Source of the DNA: Bryobacterales bacterium
GTDB taxonomy: Bacteria; Acidobacteriota; Terriglobia; Bryobacterales; Bryobacteraceae
Direction: 5' to 3'
DNA length: 55,766 bases
NCBI GenBank assembly: GCA_020852175.1
Contig: JADZBH010000023.1
Span: forward strand, 1-55,766
Below the pieces are notes generated by a model, which saw only the letters and a list, made by a program, of their open reading frames with translations, was not told the origin of the DNA and ran no database searches. The position numbers were made by a program, and so were the translations under genes. Positions 16,214-25,256 of the stretch are shown piece by piece. Numbering within the stretch: the first letter of the stretch is position 1; every line of letters begins with the position of its first letter.

Positions 16214-16957
16214 ATGTCAGGACACTCGAAATGGCACACGATCAAGCACAAGAAAGCCGCGCTTGACTCCAAGCGCGGCAAGCTGTTCACCCGTTTGATC
16301 AAAGAAATCGTGATCGCGGCCCGCAGCGGCGGCGATCCGGACTCCAATGCAAGACTCCGCACGGCGGTGGTGGCGGCCAAGGCCGTTTCGATGCCCGCCG
16401 ACAACATCAAACGCGCCATCATGCGCGGCACCGGCGAACTGGAAGGCGGCCAGATCGACGAGATGATGTACGAAGGCTACGGGCCGGGCGGGGCGGCGGT
16501 GCTTGTGGCCATCGCCACGGACAACCGCAACCGTACGGCGAGCGAGATCCGGCACGTCTTTTCCAAGAATGGCGGAAACCTGGGCGAACCGGGCAGCGTG
16601 GCCTGGATGTTCAAGCGCCGGAGCCAGATCTTCATCGACGGTGAAAAGGCGGCCGAGGAGCAGTTGATGGAGGTGTGTCTCGACGCGGGCGCCGAGGACA
16701 TCATCGACGGCGGCGGACAGTGGGAGATTCTCTCCCCCCTGGAAGCGCATCAGGCGGTGCTGGACGCGCTGGCCAAGGCGGGCATCGCGACCGAGTCGGC
16801 CGAGTTGGCCTACGTGGCGGAAAACCTGGTGAAGCTGGAAGGCTCTCAGGCCAGGGGCATGTTGAAGCTGCATGAGGCGCTGGACGACCACGACGACGTC
16901 CAGAACGTGTACTCGAATTTTGACATCGACGAGGATGAACTCGGGTCGATGGAGTAG
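16214..16957 (+). CDS. yebC: YebC/PmpR-family translation factor or regulator
   Basis: A 247-residue protein that begins with the diagnostic MSGHSKWHTIKHKKAALDSK and continues through FTRLIKEI, GPGGAAV and the SNFDIDEDE C terminus, giving the full normal length. Members bind nucleic acid and have been described as transcriptional regulators and, more recently, as factors helping ribosomes at proline-rich sites. It sits directly before ruvC (15 bp apart), the arrangement seen in many bacteria. The frame is open upstream, but the conserved N terminus fixes the start. Confidence 0.95.
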   Translation: MSGHSKWHTIKHKKAALDSKRGKLFTRLIKEIVIAARSGGDPDSNARLRTAVVAAKAVSMPADNIKRAIMRGTGELEGGQIDEMMYEGYGPGGAAVLVAIATDNRNRTASEIRHVFSKNGGNLGEPGSVAWMFKRRSQIFIDGEKAAEEQLMEVCLDAGAEDIIDGGGQWEILSPLEAHQAVLDALAKAGIATESAELAYVAENLVKLEGSQARGMLKLHEALDDHDDVQNVYSNFDIDEDELGSME

Positions 16958-16972
16958 GCGCGAGGCCAAGGG

Positions 16973-17482
16973 GTGCGTGTACTAGGAATCGACTGCGGAA
17001 CCGAGCGGACAGGCTATGGCGTGATCGACTCCGACGGCGTGCGCCACGTGCTGGTGGCGGCCGGAACGATTCGCACCAACCCTCGGGATGAGATGGCCCG
17101 GCGGCTGTGCCGCATCGCGGCGGGTCTGCGCGAGGTGATTCAGGCGCGCGCGCCGGAGCGCGTGGCCGTGGAAGAGGTGTTTCACGCGGCCAATGCCAAG
17201 AGCGCCTTGAAGCTGGCGCAGGTGCGCGGCGTGGCGCTGCTGGTTTCGGCCGAGGCGGGGCTGGAGGTGCGCGAGCACTCGGCGCTGGAAGTGAAAAAGA
17301 GCGTCGTGGGACACGGGCATGCCTCCAAGGAGCAGGTGCAGTTCATGATGAAATCGTTGTTGGGCGTGGAGGTGCCAGTGCGGGAGCCCGATGCCTGCGA
17401 TGCTCTGGCGGTGGCCGTGTGCGAGGCGACACGGGCGCGGTTCGACGCGCTGGGGTTGGGAAAAACGGCGGTGCGGGCATGA
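16973..17482 (+). CDS. ruvC: Holliday-junction resolvase RuvC
   Basis: A 169-residue endonuclease that resolves Holliday junctions in recombinational repair, acting with RuvAB. The four metal-binding acidic residues are present: D7 in [11 protein letters not shown]67 in VAVEEVF, and D140/D143 in [10 protein letters not shown]. It starts with GTG. Its stop overlaps the next gene as ATGA. ruvA and ruvB are not in the window. Confidence 0.95.
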   Translation: MRVLGIDCGTERTGYGVIDSDGVRHVLVAAGTIRTNPRDEMARRLCRIAAGLREVIQARAPERVAVEEVFHAANAKSALKLAQVRGVALLVSAEAGLEVREHSALEVKKSVVGHGHASKEQVQFMMKSLLGVEVPVREPDACDALAVAVCEATRARFDALGLGKTAVRA

Positions 17483-18120
17483 GGCGCCTGGCGCTCGGGG
17501 CCGCGCTGGCGGCGGGTCTATGCCTGGCCGCGGCGGCACAGGCCGCGCCGCGTCTGTTCTATTCCAAATCGTTTCCCGGCAGCTCGCCCGCATACGTGGA
17601 GTTCACGGTGGAGCAGTCCGGCGCCGTGGTGTATAAGGAAGCGCCGGACGATCCGCAACCGTTGCGGTTCACTCTGCGGCCAGAGGATACCAAGCAGATC
17701 TTCGAGCTTGTGGCGAAGGTGGATCATTTCAAACGGCCGCTCGAATCGGGGCTCAAGGTAGCCCGGATGGGCGACAAGACGTACCGATGGGAAGATGGCG
17801 CCGCGCGCAACGAGGTGAAATTCAACTACACGACGGACCTGGACGCGCAGGCATTGCAGGAGTGGTTCGAGAAGATCTCCGAAACCCAGCAGCATGCGAT
17901 CTCCGTGGAACGGGCCGTGCGGTTCGATAAGCTGGGCGTGAACAAGGTGCTGCTGCAATTTCAGGCGGCGATGGAGCGGGGAAGGGTTGTGGCGAGCGAT
18001 CAGTTTCTGCCCTGGCTGGACCGAGTGGCGAAGAATGAATCGTATTTGAATATGGCCCGGGAACGCGCGGCGGCGCTGGCCGCTGTGATCCGGAGCGGGA
18101 AAGCGAAGCCGGCCGAATGA
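17479..18120 (+). CDS. exported hypothetical protein
   Basis: A 213-residue protein with a clear signal peptide ([20 protein letters not shown]). The mature part contains a [21 protein letters not shown] beta segment and a helical C terminus. No family was recognised beyond resemblance to other acidobacterial exported proteins. It begins inside the ruvC stop codon (ATGA) and ends inside the start of the next gene (ATGA again), so it is tightly coupled with both. Confidence 0.75.
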   Translation: MRRLALGAALAAGLCLAAAAQAAPRLFYSKSFPGSSPAYVEFTVEQSGAVVYKEAPDDPQPLRFTLRPEDTKQIFELVAKVDHFKRPLESGLKVARMGDKTYRWEDGAARNEVKFNYTTDLDAQALQEWFEKISETQQHAISVERAVRFDKLGVNKVLLQFQAAMERGRVVASDQFLPWLDRVAKNESYLNMARERAAALAAVIRSGKAKPAE

Positions 18121-19388
18121 GGAATCGAGTACCCGGATGGGGATGGAGCCTGGTGGCGATGGCCGCTCTGGCATGCGCGCCGGGGCGTGCGCAGGAGATG
18201 CCGGCCAATGAGCAGGCCGAACTCAGGGCCGGGTTGAGCGAAGCCGGATCGAGCCAGATCGAGTTCATCCGCGCCATCGAGCGGCATTTGCAGAAGTATT
18301 CGCGCACCTCGCAGCGAGCGGAGTTGGAGCGTGCGCTGGTGAAGGCTTCCATCGAGGCGCGCGACAGCCGGCGCATCGTTCTCTACGGCGAGCGTGTGAT
18401 CGAGCGCGAGCCGGCGAACACGGAGTTGCTGGAACGGGTGGCGCGTTATTTGCTGGCCACCGACGACGCGGAAAACGCCAAGCGCGCCCTGGATTACGCG
18501 AAACGGCTGGAAGCGGCCGTGCGGTCGCAGGCCGAACTGGGGCCGGGCACGGCGGGCGCGGCGGCGCAGTGGGAACAGCGGCAAATCCTGCTCGGCAAGG
18601 CGTTGGTGTACCAGAGCCGCGCAACGGGCAACGCGGGACAGACCGCCGCGGCGGTGGAACTGGCGAAAAAGAGCTTCACAGAGGCTCCTTCGGCCGAAAG
18701 CGCGCGCGAGATTGCCCGCTGGCTGGAACGGTCGGGCCGGACGGCGGAGGCCGTGCCGTATCTGTGCGATGCCTTCATGCTGAGCGACAGCCAGGCCGAG
18801 GCCGAAGGACGCGTGAAAGACCGTACGCGGCTGGGCGAGTGGCAGAAGAAGCTCCCGATGAGCGACGCGGCGTTGGGCGCACAGTTGCTGTCGGCCTTCG
18901 ACCGCGTGCGGAAACTGGTGGACGAACGGAAAGCCCGCCTGCGCGCGATGGATCCCAACGTGTTCGCCACCGAGCCGATGGAGTTCGTCATCCAGGGCGT
19001 CGAGGGCGACAAACTCGAACTGGCGAAGCTGAAGGGCAAGGTGGTGGTGGTGGATTTCTGGGCCACCTGGTGCGGGCCGTGCCGGGCGCAGCAGCCGCTG
19101 TACGAGCAGGTGAAGCAGCGCTTCCAGGGCAACCAGGGCGTGGTGTTCCTGAATCTGAGCACGGATGAGGACCGTTCGCTGGTGAAGCCGTTCCTCGCGA
19201 AAAACGGCTGGAACAAGACGGTCTACTTCGACGACGGTCTGGCCGGATTGCTGCGTGTGAACTCGATTCCGACGACGGTGGTGTTCAATCCGCGCGGCGA
19301 GGTGTCGGCGCGCATGAACGGCTACATCATGGAGAAGTTCGTGGACATGCTGACGGACCGGATTCAACAGGCGCTGGGGGAAAAGTAG
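18117..19388 (+). CDS. TlpA-like thioredoxin with helical N-terminal domain
   Basis: A 423-residue protein with a leader ([14 protein letters not shown]), an alpha-helical TPR-like region (about residues 30-270, with repeated basic/acidic helices and alanine-rich pairs) and a C-terminal TlpA/ResA-type thioredoxin domain. The redox motif is C319-G-P-C322 in [10 protein letters not shown], and the cis-Pro lies in [10 protein letters not shown]. It probably reduces or exchanges disulfides in the periplasm, perhaps for cytochrome assembly. It is coupled by ATGA to the upstream gene. Confidence 0.85.
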   Translation: MRNRVPGWGWSLVAMAALACAPGRAQEMPANEQAELRAGLSEAGSSQIEFIRAIERHLQKYSRTSQRAELERALVKASIEARDSRRIVLYGERVIEREPANTELLERVARYLLATDDAENAKRALDYAKRLEAAVRSQAELGPGTAGAAAQWEQRQILLGKALVYQSRATGNAGQTAAAVELAKKSFTEAPSAESAREIARWLERSGRTAEAVPYLCDAFMLSDSQAEAEGRVKDRTRLGEWQKKLPMSDAALGAQLLSAFDRVRKLVDERKARLRAMDPNVFATEPMEFVIQGVEGDKLELAKLKGKVVVVDFWATWCGPCRAQQPLYEQVKQRFQGNQGVVFLNLSTDEDRSLVKPFLAKNGWNKTVYFDDGLAGLLRVNSIPTTVVFNPRGEVSARMNGYIMEKFVDMLTDRIQQALGEK

Positions 19389-19395
19389 GCCGCCG

Positions 19396-20580
19396 ATGAC
19401 ACGCTTCCGGCGGGTGGTGTGGATTGTGCTCGACAGCGTGGGCATTGGCGCGATGCCGGATGCGGCCGCCTATGGCGACCAGGGCAGCGACACGCTGGGC
19501 AACATCGCCCGCGCGAGGGGCCTGCACCTGCCGAACCTGTGCGCGCTGGGGCTGGGCAATATCAAACCGATGGCCGGTTTGCCGGCGGCGGACAGGCCGG
19601 GAGGCGCTTACGGCAAGGCCGCTCTGCGTTCTCCGGGCAAGGACACCACGACGGGGCATTGGGAGATGGCGGGCATCTGGCTGGACAAGCCGCTGCCCAT
19701 GTATCCCGAGGGCTTCCCCGCCCAGGTGATGGACGCTTTCCAGCGCGCCACCGGGCGTGGATGGCTGGCGAACAGGCCGGCCAGCGGAACCGAAATCATC
19801 GCCGAACTGGGCGATGAGCATGTGCGGACGGGGAAGCCGATTGTCTACACCTCGGCCGACAGCGTGTTTCAAATCGCGGCGCACGAAGAGGTGATTCCGC
19901 TGGAGGAACTCTACCGGATGTGCGAGGCGGCGCGGTCCATTCTGACTGGCGAGCACGAGGTGGGGCGCGTGATTGCCCGGCCGTTCGTGGGCTCCGGCGG
20001 GGCCTACACGCGGACGGCGAACCGGCGCGATTTCGCGACTCCTCCCCAGCCTGGAATGCTGCTGGACCGTCTGGCCGGGGCCGCGCCGCCCCCCGTGGTG
20101 TACAGCGTGGGAAAGATCCACGACGTGTTCCTGGGGCGGGGCATCGGTCCGCATGTGAAGACGAAAACCAACGCCGACGGCATGGAAAAGACGCTCCAGG
20201 CGATGGGAGAACTGAGTGGCGAGCGGGCGCTGGTGTGGACCAATCTGGTGGACTTCGACATGCTGTACGGCCACCGGAACAATGTCGAGGGTTACGCGCG
20301 CGCTCTCGAAGAGTTCGACCGCTGGCTTCCCGACTTACGGGCCCGGATGGAGCCGGAGGATCTGCTTGTGCTGACGGCCGATCACGGCTGCGACCCGACG
20401 ACGCCTTCCACCGACCACAGCCGCGAGTATGTACCTGTGTTGCTGGCGGGCAAGCGTGTGAAGGCGGGCGTGCCGGTGGGACTGCGCGAGTCGCTGGCCG
20501 ACCTGGGTCAGACCGTGGCGGACAACTTTGGAACGAGGATCGAACATGGAGAAAGCTTGCTGCCGCTGGTCGCGGCGTGA
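19396..20580 (+). CDS. deoB: phosphopentomutase
   Basis: A 394-residue metalloenzyme that interconverts ribose (deoxyribose) 1- and 5-phosphates in nucleoside salvage. Family landmarks are [21 protein letters not shown] with the first metal Asp, the phospho-acceptor Thr in [13 protein letters not shown], and the C-terminal metal site [20 protein letters not shown]. The length is normal. The next gene begins 35 bp before its stop. Confidence 0.95.
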   Translation: MTRFRRVVWIVLDSVGIGAMPDAAAYGDQGSDTLGNIARARGLHLPNLCALGLGNIKPMAGLPAADRPGGAYGKAALRSPGKDTTTGHWEMAGIWLDKPLPMYPEGFPAQVMDAFQRATGRGWLANRPASGTEIIAELGDEHVRTGKPIVYTSADSVFQIAAHEEVIPLEELYRMCEAARSILTGEHEVGRVIARPFVGSGGAYTRTANRRDFATPPQPGMLLDRLAGAAPPPVVYSVGKIHDVFLGRGIGPHVKTKTNADGMEKTLQAMGELSGERALVWTNLVDFDMLYGHRNNVEGYARALEEFDRWLPDLRARMEPEDLLVLTADHGCDPTTPSTDHSREYVPVLLAGKRVKAGVPVGLRESLADLGQTVADNFGTRIEHGESLLPLVAA

Positions 20581-21796
20581 CGCGGTACGGTTGGGCGCGA
20601 TGGGACTGGCGCGCACGGCGCTGGCGGGGGCCGCTGGCGCGCAAGCGCACGGGGCGGAAAAGCGCAGGAAGCTGCTGGTGATCTCCGTGGACGGCATGGA
20701 CCACCGCTACATGCGGGATGCGGACACGCTGGGCCTGAAAACGCCGAACCTGCGGAAGCTGACACGCGAAGGCGCATGGGCTGCGGGCGTAGTGGGCGTG
20801 GTTCCCACCGTGACGTGGCCCTCGCATTCCACGATGGTGACCGGCGTCACGCCGGAGGTGCACGGCATCCTGAACAACGATCTGCCCAAGGAGCAGGGCG
20901 GCGGGCGGTACTGGTTCCGGAAGTATTTGAAGGCCGTGCCGCTGTACGACGCGGCGCGCCAGGCTGGGTTGAAGACCGCCGCCGTGGAATGGCCCGTCAC
21001 GGTGGACGCGGCCATCGACTTCAACATTCCCGAGGTGTTCGAAAAGCGCGGCGCGGGCATGGACATGGAGGCCCACGAGAAGCACTCGACGCCCGGGTTG
21101 ATGGACAAGATCGCCGCCATGTTTCCGTCGTTTCCCCAGGAGTGGATGGACGACCGCACGCGGACTCAGGCCGTGGTCTACCTGTTGAAGCAGGAGCGGC
21201 CCGATCTGATCCTGGTCCACCTGGTGGATCACGACGAGGAGGCGCACGCCACCGGACCGTTTTCCAAACGCGCCCGGGCGAAGCTCGAATACGTGGATGA
21301 GTTGATCGGGCTGATGATGAAGGCGCTGCCGAAGGACATGTGCGTGGCCGTGGTGAGCGACCACGGTTTCGAGCGCGTGGACCGGCTGGCCGATCCGCGA
21401 GAGGCGCTGCGGCGCGCGGGCGTCCAGGGCGAGTTGACCGTCCGCGGGACCATGGCCTGGACGGCGGACGCCTCGGTGGCCTCCGCGCTGCGCCGGCACG
21501 CGGGCGAGGCGGCGTTCGGCATCGGCCGGGAGATTCCGCCGGCTGAAGTGGAGCGGATCTGGCCGCCGATGAAAGGGAACTTCCTGTTCGAGCCCATGGA
21601 GCATGTGCAGTTCGGAAAGCCCGAGCCGCGCGCCGTCAGCGGGTCGCACGGCTACTGGCCGCTGCGCAAGGATTACCGCGCCACCTATGCGCTGTGGGGG
21701 CCGGGCGTGAAGCGCGAAACGCTGCCGGAGATCGAGATGGTGTCGATCGCCGGACGTCTGGCTTCGGTGCTGGGCCTGGAGTTTCCCGCGAAGTAG
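20546..21796 (+). CDS. Tat-type phosphodiesterase / alkaline-phosphatase-superfamily protein
   Basis: A 416-residue protein of the type I phosphodiesterase/nucleotide pyrophosphatase branch of the alkaline phosphatase superfamily. An [13 protein letters not shown] twin-arginine leader is visible. Metal sites include the first Asp in [12 protein letters not shown], the likely nucleophile Thr in [26 protein letters not shown] and SDHGFERV. It should hydrolyse phosphate esters or diesters outside the cytoplasm. The ATG at 20546 follows an ACGAGG site and overlaps the end of deoB by 35 bp. Confidence 0.85.
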   Translation: MEKACCRWSRRDAVRLGAMGLARTALAGAAGAQAHGAEKRRKLLVISVDGMDHRYMRDADTLGLKTPNLRKLTREGAWAAGVVGVVPTVTWPSHSTMVTGVTPEVHGILNNDLPKEQGGGRYWFRKYLKAVPLYDAARQAGLKTAAVEWPVTVDAAIDFNIPEVFEKRGAGMDMEAHEKHSTPGLMDKIAAMFPSFPQEWMDDRTRTQAVVYLLKQERPDLILVHLVDHDEEAHATGPFSKRARAKLEYVDELIGLMMKALPKDMCVAVVSDHGFERVDRLADPREALRRAGVQGELTVRGTMAWTADASVASALRRHAGEAAFGIGREIPPAEVERIWPPMKGNFLFEPMEHVQFGKPEPRAVSGSHGYWPLRKDYRATYALWGPGVKRETLPEIEMVSIAGRLASVLGLEFPAK

Positions 21797-21841
21797 AACC
21801 CGCGCGCGCACGGCGCGTCGCGAAAGATTGAAGGAGAAATC

Positions 21842-22600
21842 ATGAGTGCACGCAGGCCGCTGATGGCCGGAAATTGGAAGATGTTCAAGACGCCGGAGCA
21901 AACGGCGGAGTTTTTCGAGAAGTTTCTGCCGCTGGTGGAGGCATCGTCGCACGCCGATGTGTTGATCTGCCCGCCGTTCGTGCATCTGGCCGCGGCCATC
22001 GGCGCGGCGGCCGGAAGCAAGGTGGCCGTGGGGGCGCAGAACTGTTATTGGGAAACGAAAGAGGGCGCGTACACGGGCGAGGTGTCGGCGCCGATGTTGA
22101 AGTCGGCCGGATGTTCGGCTGTGATCATCGGTCACAGTGAGCGGCGGCAGTTCTTCGGCGAAACGGATGCCACGGTTCTGAAACGGACGCAGGCCGCGCT
22201 GGCCACGGGACTGCTGCCGGTGGTGTGCGTGGGCGAACGCCTGGAAGAGCGCGAATCGGGCCGGACCGAAGAGGTGCTGCGGACGCAGTTCACCGGCGGC
22301 ATCGCGCCGCTGGGGGCTGAGGATTTCGCCAAAATCGTGATCGCCTATGAACCCGTGTGGGCAATTGGCACGGGCAAAGTGGCCACGCCCGAGATGGCGG
22401 CCGAGGCGCACCGGTGCCTGCGCGCGCTGGTGGAAGCCAAGTATGGCCGGGAGGCCGCGGCGGCCGTGCGCATCCTTTACGGCGGCAGCGTGAAGCCCGA
22501 CAACGTGAAGGGCCTGATGGCGCAGGTGGAGATCGACGGCACGCTGGTGGGCGGAGCTAGTCTCGATCCGGTGGGCTTTGCGTCGATTGTGAATTTCTAG
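21842..22600 (+). CDS. tpiA: triosephosphate isomerase
   Basis: A 252-residue (beta/alpha)8 enzyme that interconverts dihydroxyacetone phosphate and glyceraldehyde 3-phosphate. Signatures are AGNWKM with the substrate Lys, the electrophilic His in VIIGHSERR, and catalytic Glu in AYEPVWAIGTGKVATPE, with GGSVKPDN phosphate-binding near the C terminus. A GAAGGAG ribosome site lies before the start. Its last 44 bp overlap the end of the convergent dinB gene. Confidence 0.96.
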   Translation: MSARRPLMAGNWKMFKTPEQTAEFFEKFLPLVEASSHADVLICPPFVHLAAAIGAAAGSKVAVGAQNCYWETKEGAYTGEVSAPMLKSAGCSAVIIGHSERRQFFGETDATVLKRTQAALATGLLPVVCVGERLEERESGRTEEVLRTQFTGGIAPLGAEDFAKIVIAYEPVWAIGTGKVATPEMAAEAHRCLRALVEAKYGREAAAAVRILYGGSVKPDNVKGLMAQVEIDGTLVGGASLDPVGFASIVNF

Positions 22601-23837
22601 GGCGCGGTTTGCGCTCCGGTTCCGGTTCCAGCCGCTGCGTGGAGGTCTCATCGACTCGGCGGCTGAACCTTCCTTGCAAGCCAGCGGCGAGCGAGACGGT
22701 ATCGTCTCCGAACTTGTCTCGCATACGGTCGGCCGCGGCCAGGGCCGAACGCCAGCGGTCCTTGTTCTGTTGATCCAGCAGGCTGGCCTGCCCCTCGGTT
22801 TCCTCCAGATTCGAAGCCTGTACGCCGATCAGCCGGACGGGCCCACCCTTCCAATTCCGCTCAAACAGCGCGCGCGCCTCGGCGAAGATCTCCGTGTCGA
22901 GCTGCGAGGCTTGGGTGAGCGTGCAGGCGCGTGTGATCGTGTGAAAGTCCGTGTCGCGCAGCTTGATCTGGATGGTGCGCGCGAAAAAGCCGTGGTCGCG
23001 CAGGCGCCGGCCCACCATCTCGCTCAGATGGGCGATGGTGGCTGTCAGGCGGCCGCGCTCGGCCGTGTCCACGTCGTAGGTGTGTTCGTGGCTGATGGAT
23101 TTGGGATCCTCGGCTTCGAGGAACGAGGAGTCGAACCAGCCGCCGGCGTCCAGGCCCTGGGCCTTCCCGGCCAGCGCCAGCCCCCATTTGCCGAAGCGCT
23201 GTTCGAGAAAGGCCGGATCCAGGCGCGCCAGATCGCCAATCTTCCGAATGCCGCACAGATGGAGCGCCTCCTCGGTTCGCTTGCCCACGCCGGGAACCTT
23301 GCGGACGTCGAGCGGCGCCAGGAACCGGGCCTCGGTTCCTGGAATCACCCACAGCACGCCGTTGGGCTTGGCCTGATCCGAGCAGATCTTGGAAACCAGC
23401 CGCGAGGTGGAGATGCCAATGGAGCAGTTCAGTCCCGTGGCGTCCTTGATGCGCGCGTGGAGCTTATGTCCGGCGGCCAGCGGCGGGCCGTGGAGCCGCG
23501 ACGTTCCTGAAACGTCCAGGTATGCCTCGTCGATGGAAGCCATGTTGACCAGGGGCGTGAAGGCGCGCAGTTCGGTCTCGACGCGGCGGGAATATTCGAC
23601 ATAGCGCTCGCGGCTGCCGTTCAGAAAGATGGCGTGCGGGCACTTTTGGTAGGCCGTGCGCAACGGCATAGCGGAGTGGACGCCGAACTTGCGTGCTTCG
23701 TAGGACGCCGCCGAGACCACGCCGCGCGCCTGAGCGGGGCCGCCGACCACCACCGCCTTGCCCTTCAGCGAAGGATCGAAGAGCTCCTCCACCGAGACGA
23801 AGAAGGCGTCCATGTCAACGTGGAAAATGGTGGTCAT
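22557..23837 (-). CDS. dinB: DNA polymerase IV (Y-family)
   Basis: A 426-residue translesion polymerase. The palm acidic residues are D8 in FHVDMDAFFVSVEE and the SIDEAYLD pair. The thumb/HhH motif is VPGVGKRTEEAL, and the little-finger domain follows. A polar, low-complexity C-terminal tail of about 40 residues (EPERKPRPRNSQSTQ region) is longer than in E. coli, with no clear beta-clamp motif. It is the last gene of a minus-strand run after smpB and the receiver-DUF3052 gene, and its end overlaps tpiA convergently. Confidence 0.93.
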   Translation of the reverse strand: MTTIFHVDMDAFFVSVEELFDPSLKGKAVVVGGPAQARGVVSAASYEARKFGVHSAMPLRTAYQKCPHAIFLNGSRERYVEYSRRVETELRAFTPLVNMASIDEAYLDVSGTSRLHGPPLAAGHKLHARIKDATGLNCSIGISTSRLVSKICSDQAKPNGVLWVIPGTEARFLAPLDVRKVPGVGKRTEEALHLCGIRKIGDLARLDPAFLEQRFGKWGLALAGKAQGLDAGGWFDSSFLEAEDPKSISHEHTYDVDTAERGRLTATIAHLSEMVGRRLRDHGFFARTIQIKLRDTDFHTITRACTLTQASQLDTEIFAEARALFERNWKGGPVRLIGVQASNLEETEGQASLLDQQNKDRWRSALAAADRMRDKFGDDTVSLAAGLQGRFSRRVDETSTQRLEPEPERKPRPRNSQSTQSPPDRD

Positions 23838-23858
23838 GGAGAGGGCCGAAACACCATT

Positions 23859-24662
23859 CTAGGCGCGCGCGGCTTTTTTCCGGGCGAACTTCATTCCCGT
23901 CCAGTCTCCATCCACGGCGCAGATCTTATAGTCCACCAGACCGTTGGCCAGGCCCGCCGCCCGCACGTCGTTCTGGTTGAAGTCCGCGCGCAGCCGCCCC
24001 GATGTCTTCGGATACACGAGCCACAGGGAAGCTCCATCGGGCATCCGCACGGCAAGGAAGGGCAACTCGCGGCTCAACTCCTGCGCCGAGCGTACGAACC
24101 ATAACGACAGCTTCGACGCCGCCGTCAGCCGAGGCACGAACTTCAAACCATCCGGCAGATCGCCCAGCGCCTCTGCAAACCCCTCCGGCGCGCCCAGCAA
24201 GGCCACCGTCATGCCCGCCTTCAGCCCCAGCTTCTTCAGCAGCGGCGTTCCCTCGTACTTTTTCATGTACGGATCCGGCTTCACCGGCGCGGACGGAGCC
24301 TCGCGCACCGCCCGGCGCACGGCCGCCGCCGCCTTCGTCCATTCCGTATACACGGCGTCGGGCAGCTCCGCCCGCACCTTGGCCACCTTTTCCGGGGCGC
24401 CGCCCGCGAATACAATCGGAATCCGGCAAATCGACGGATGCAGCCGGAGCGCCTTGGCCACCATGTGTCCGTGCGAAGGCTGGCGGTCCAGGTCGATCAG
24501 CAGGGCGTCGGGATTCACGCTCTTGAAATGGGCCACGAACTTCACCGTGGTCATGGGTTCGGAGTTCACCGCCAGGCCGGCGGCCTCCAATTGCGCCGCG
24601 CGTACGGCCGCCAATTCCGGTTTCCAGCAGACCAACCGCACCAGCAAAGGCTTCGCCGCCAT
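23859..24662 (-). CDS. receiver-like domain fused to DUF3052
   Basis: A 267-residue protein with two parts. Residues 6-122 have the fold pattern of a response-regulator receiver; a possible phospho-acceptor is D57 in LLIDLDR, but the N-terminal acidic pair usual in receivers is not obvious, so phosphorylation is uncertain. Residues 136-262 match DUF3052 (KLGLKAGMTVALL, FNQNDVRAAGLANG, VDYKICAVDGDWTGMKF). It sits between smpB and dinB on the minus strand, 17 bp after smpB. Its function is unknown. The frame is open upstream to 24986, but the ATG at 24662 starts the receiver. Confidence 0.72.
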   Translation of the reverse strand: MAAKPLLVRLVCWKPELAAVRAAQLEAAGLAVNSEPMTTVKFVAHFKSVNPDALLIDLDRQPSHGHMVAKALRLHPSICRIPIVFAGGAPEKVAKVRAELPDAVYTEWTKAAAAVRRAVREAPSAPVKPDPYMKKYEGTPLLKKLGLKAGMTVALLGAPEGFAEALGDLPDGLKFVPRLTAASKLSLWFVRSAQELSRELPFLAVRMPDGASLWLVYPKTSGRLRADFNQNDVRAAGLANGLVDYKICAVDGDWTGMKFARKKAARA

Positions 24663-24679
24663 GCCGCCCTCCCGCCCGT

Positions 24680-25168
24680 CTACCCGTCCTGAAACTTCCT
24701 CCGCGAGCGTGCCACTGCCGCTTTCGCCTCGGCCTCGTTCTCGCGCTGCTTGATGGCCTCGCGCTTGTCGTGGTGCTGCTTGCCCTTGGCCAGCGCGATC
24801 TCCACTTTTACCAGGCCGTCTTTCAAATACACCTTGGTCGGCACCAGCGTGAAGCCCCGCTCCCGCGTCTTCGCGCCCAGTTTCTCGATCTCGCCCCGGT
24901 GCAGCAGCAGCTTCCGCTTCCGCAACTCGGCATGGTTCGCCCGGTTTCCATGCGAGTAGGGCGAGAAGTGGGCATTCACCAGCCACGCTTCGCCCTGGAC
25001 GATTTCGGCGTAGGCGTCCACCAGTTGCACCTTGCCCCCGCGCGCCGACTTCACCTCGGTTCCGGTCAGAGCCAGGCCCGCTTCGAGGAAATCCGACAGG
25101 TAGTAGTTATGACGCGCCTGCCGGTTATCGGCCAGGATTTTGAACTGTTTTTCTCCGGTCGCCGCCAT
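24680..25168 (-). CDS. smpB: SsrA-binding protein SmpB
   Basis: A 162-residue RNA-binding protein that works with tmRNA in ribosome rescue. The core includes ILADNRQARHNY, GTEVKSARGGKVQL, NAHFSPYSHGN, and the C-terminal basic tail (KGKQHHDKREAIKQRE), all typical. The ATG at 25168 follows a G-rich ribosome site; a GTG at 25192 would add eight residues. It is the first gene of the smpB - receiver/DUF3052 - dinB run. No tmRNA gene was found nearby. Confidence 0.95.
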   Translation of the reverse strand: MAATGEKQFKILADNRQARHNYYLSDFLEAGLALTGTEVKSARGGKVQLVDAYAEIVQGEAWLVNAHFSPYSHGNRANHAELRKRKLLLHRGEIEKLGAKTRERGFTLVPTKVYLKDGLVKVEIALAKGKQHHDKREAIKQRENEAEAKAAVARSRRKFQDG

Positions 25169-25256
25169 TGGCCCCCACAAGTTCCCTTGCACGCTCGCAA
25201 GGGGTTGCCCGTCAATGGATTAGATGGGCCCGAGGTCCATCCTAGCACGAGCGCGC

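Noticed and set aside
19796..22651. 951-residue open frame on the minus strand
   Set aside because: It lies fully opposite deoB, the phosphodiesterase and tpiA, has a composition typical of GC-rich antisense shadows (rich in Arg, Pro, Ala, His) and no recognisable domain.
24680..25256. tmRNA gene near smpB
   Set aside because: Searched by eye for the tRNA-Ala-like ends and tag-peptide reading frame on both strands; none seen.
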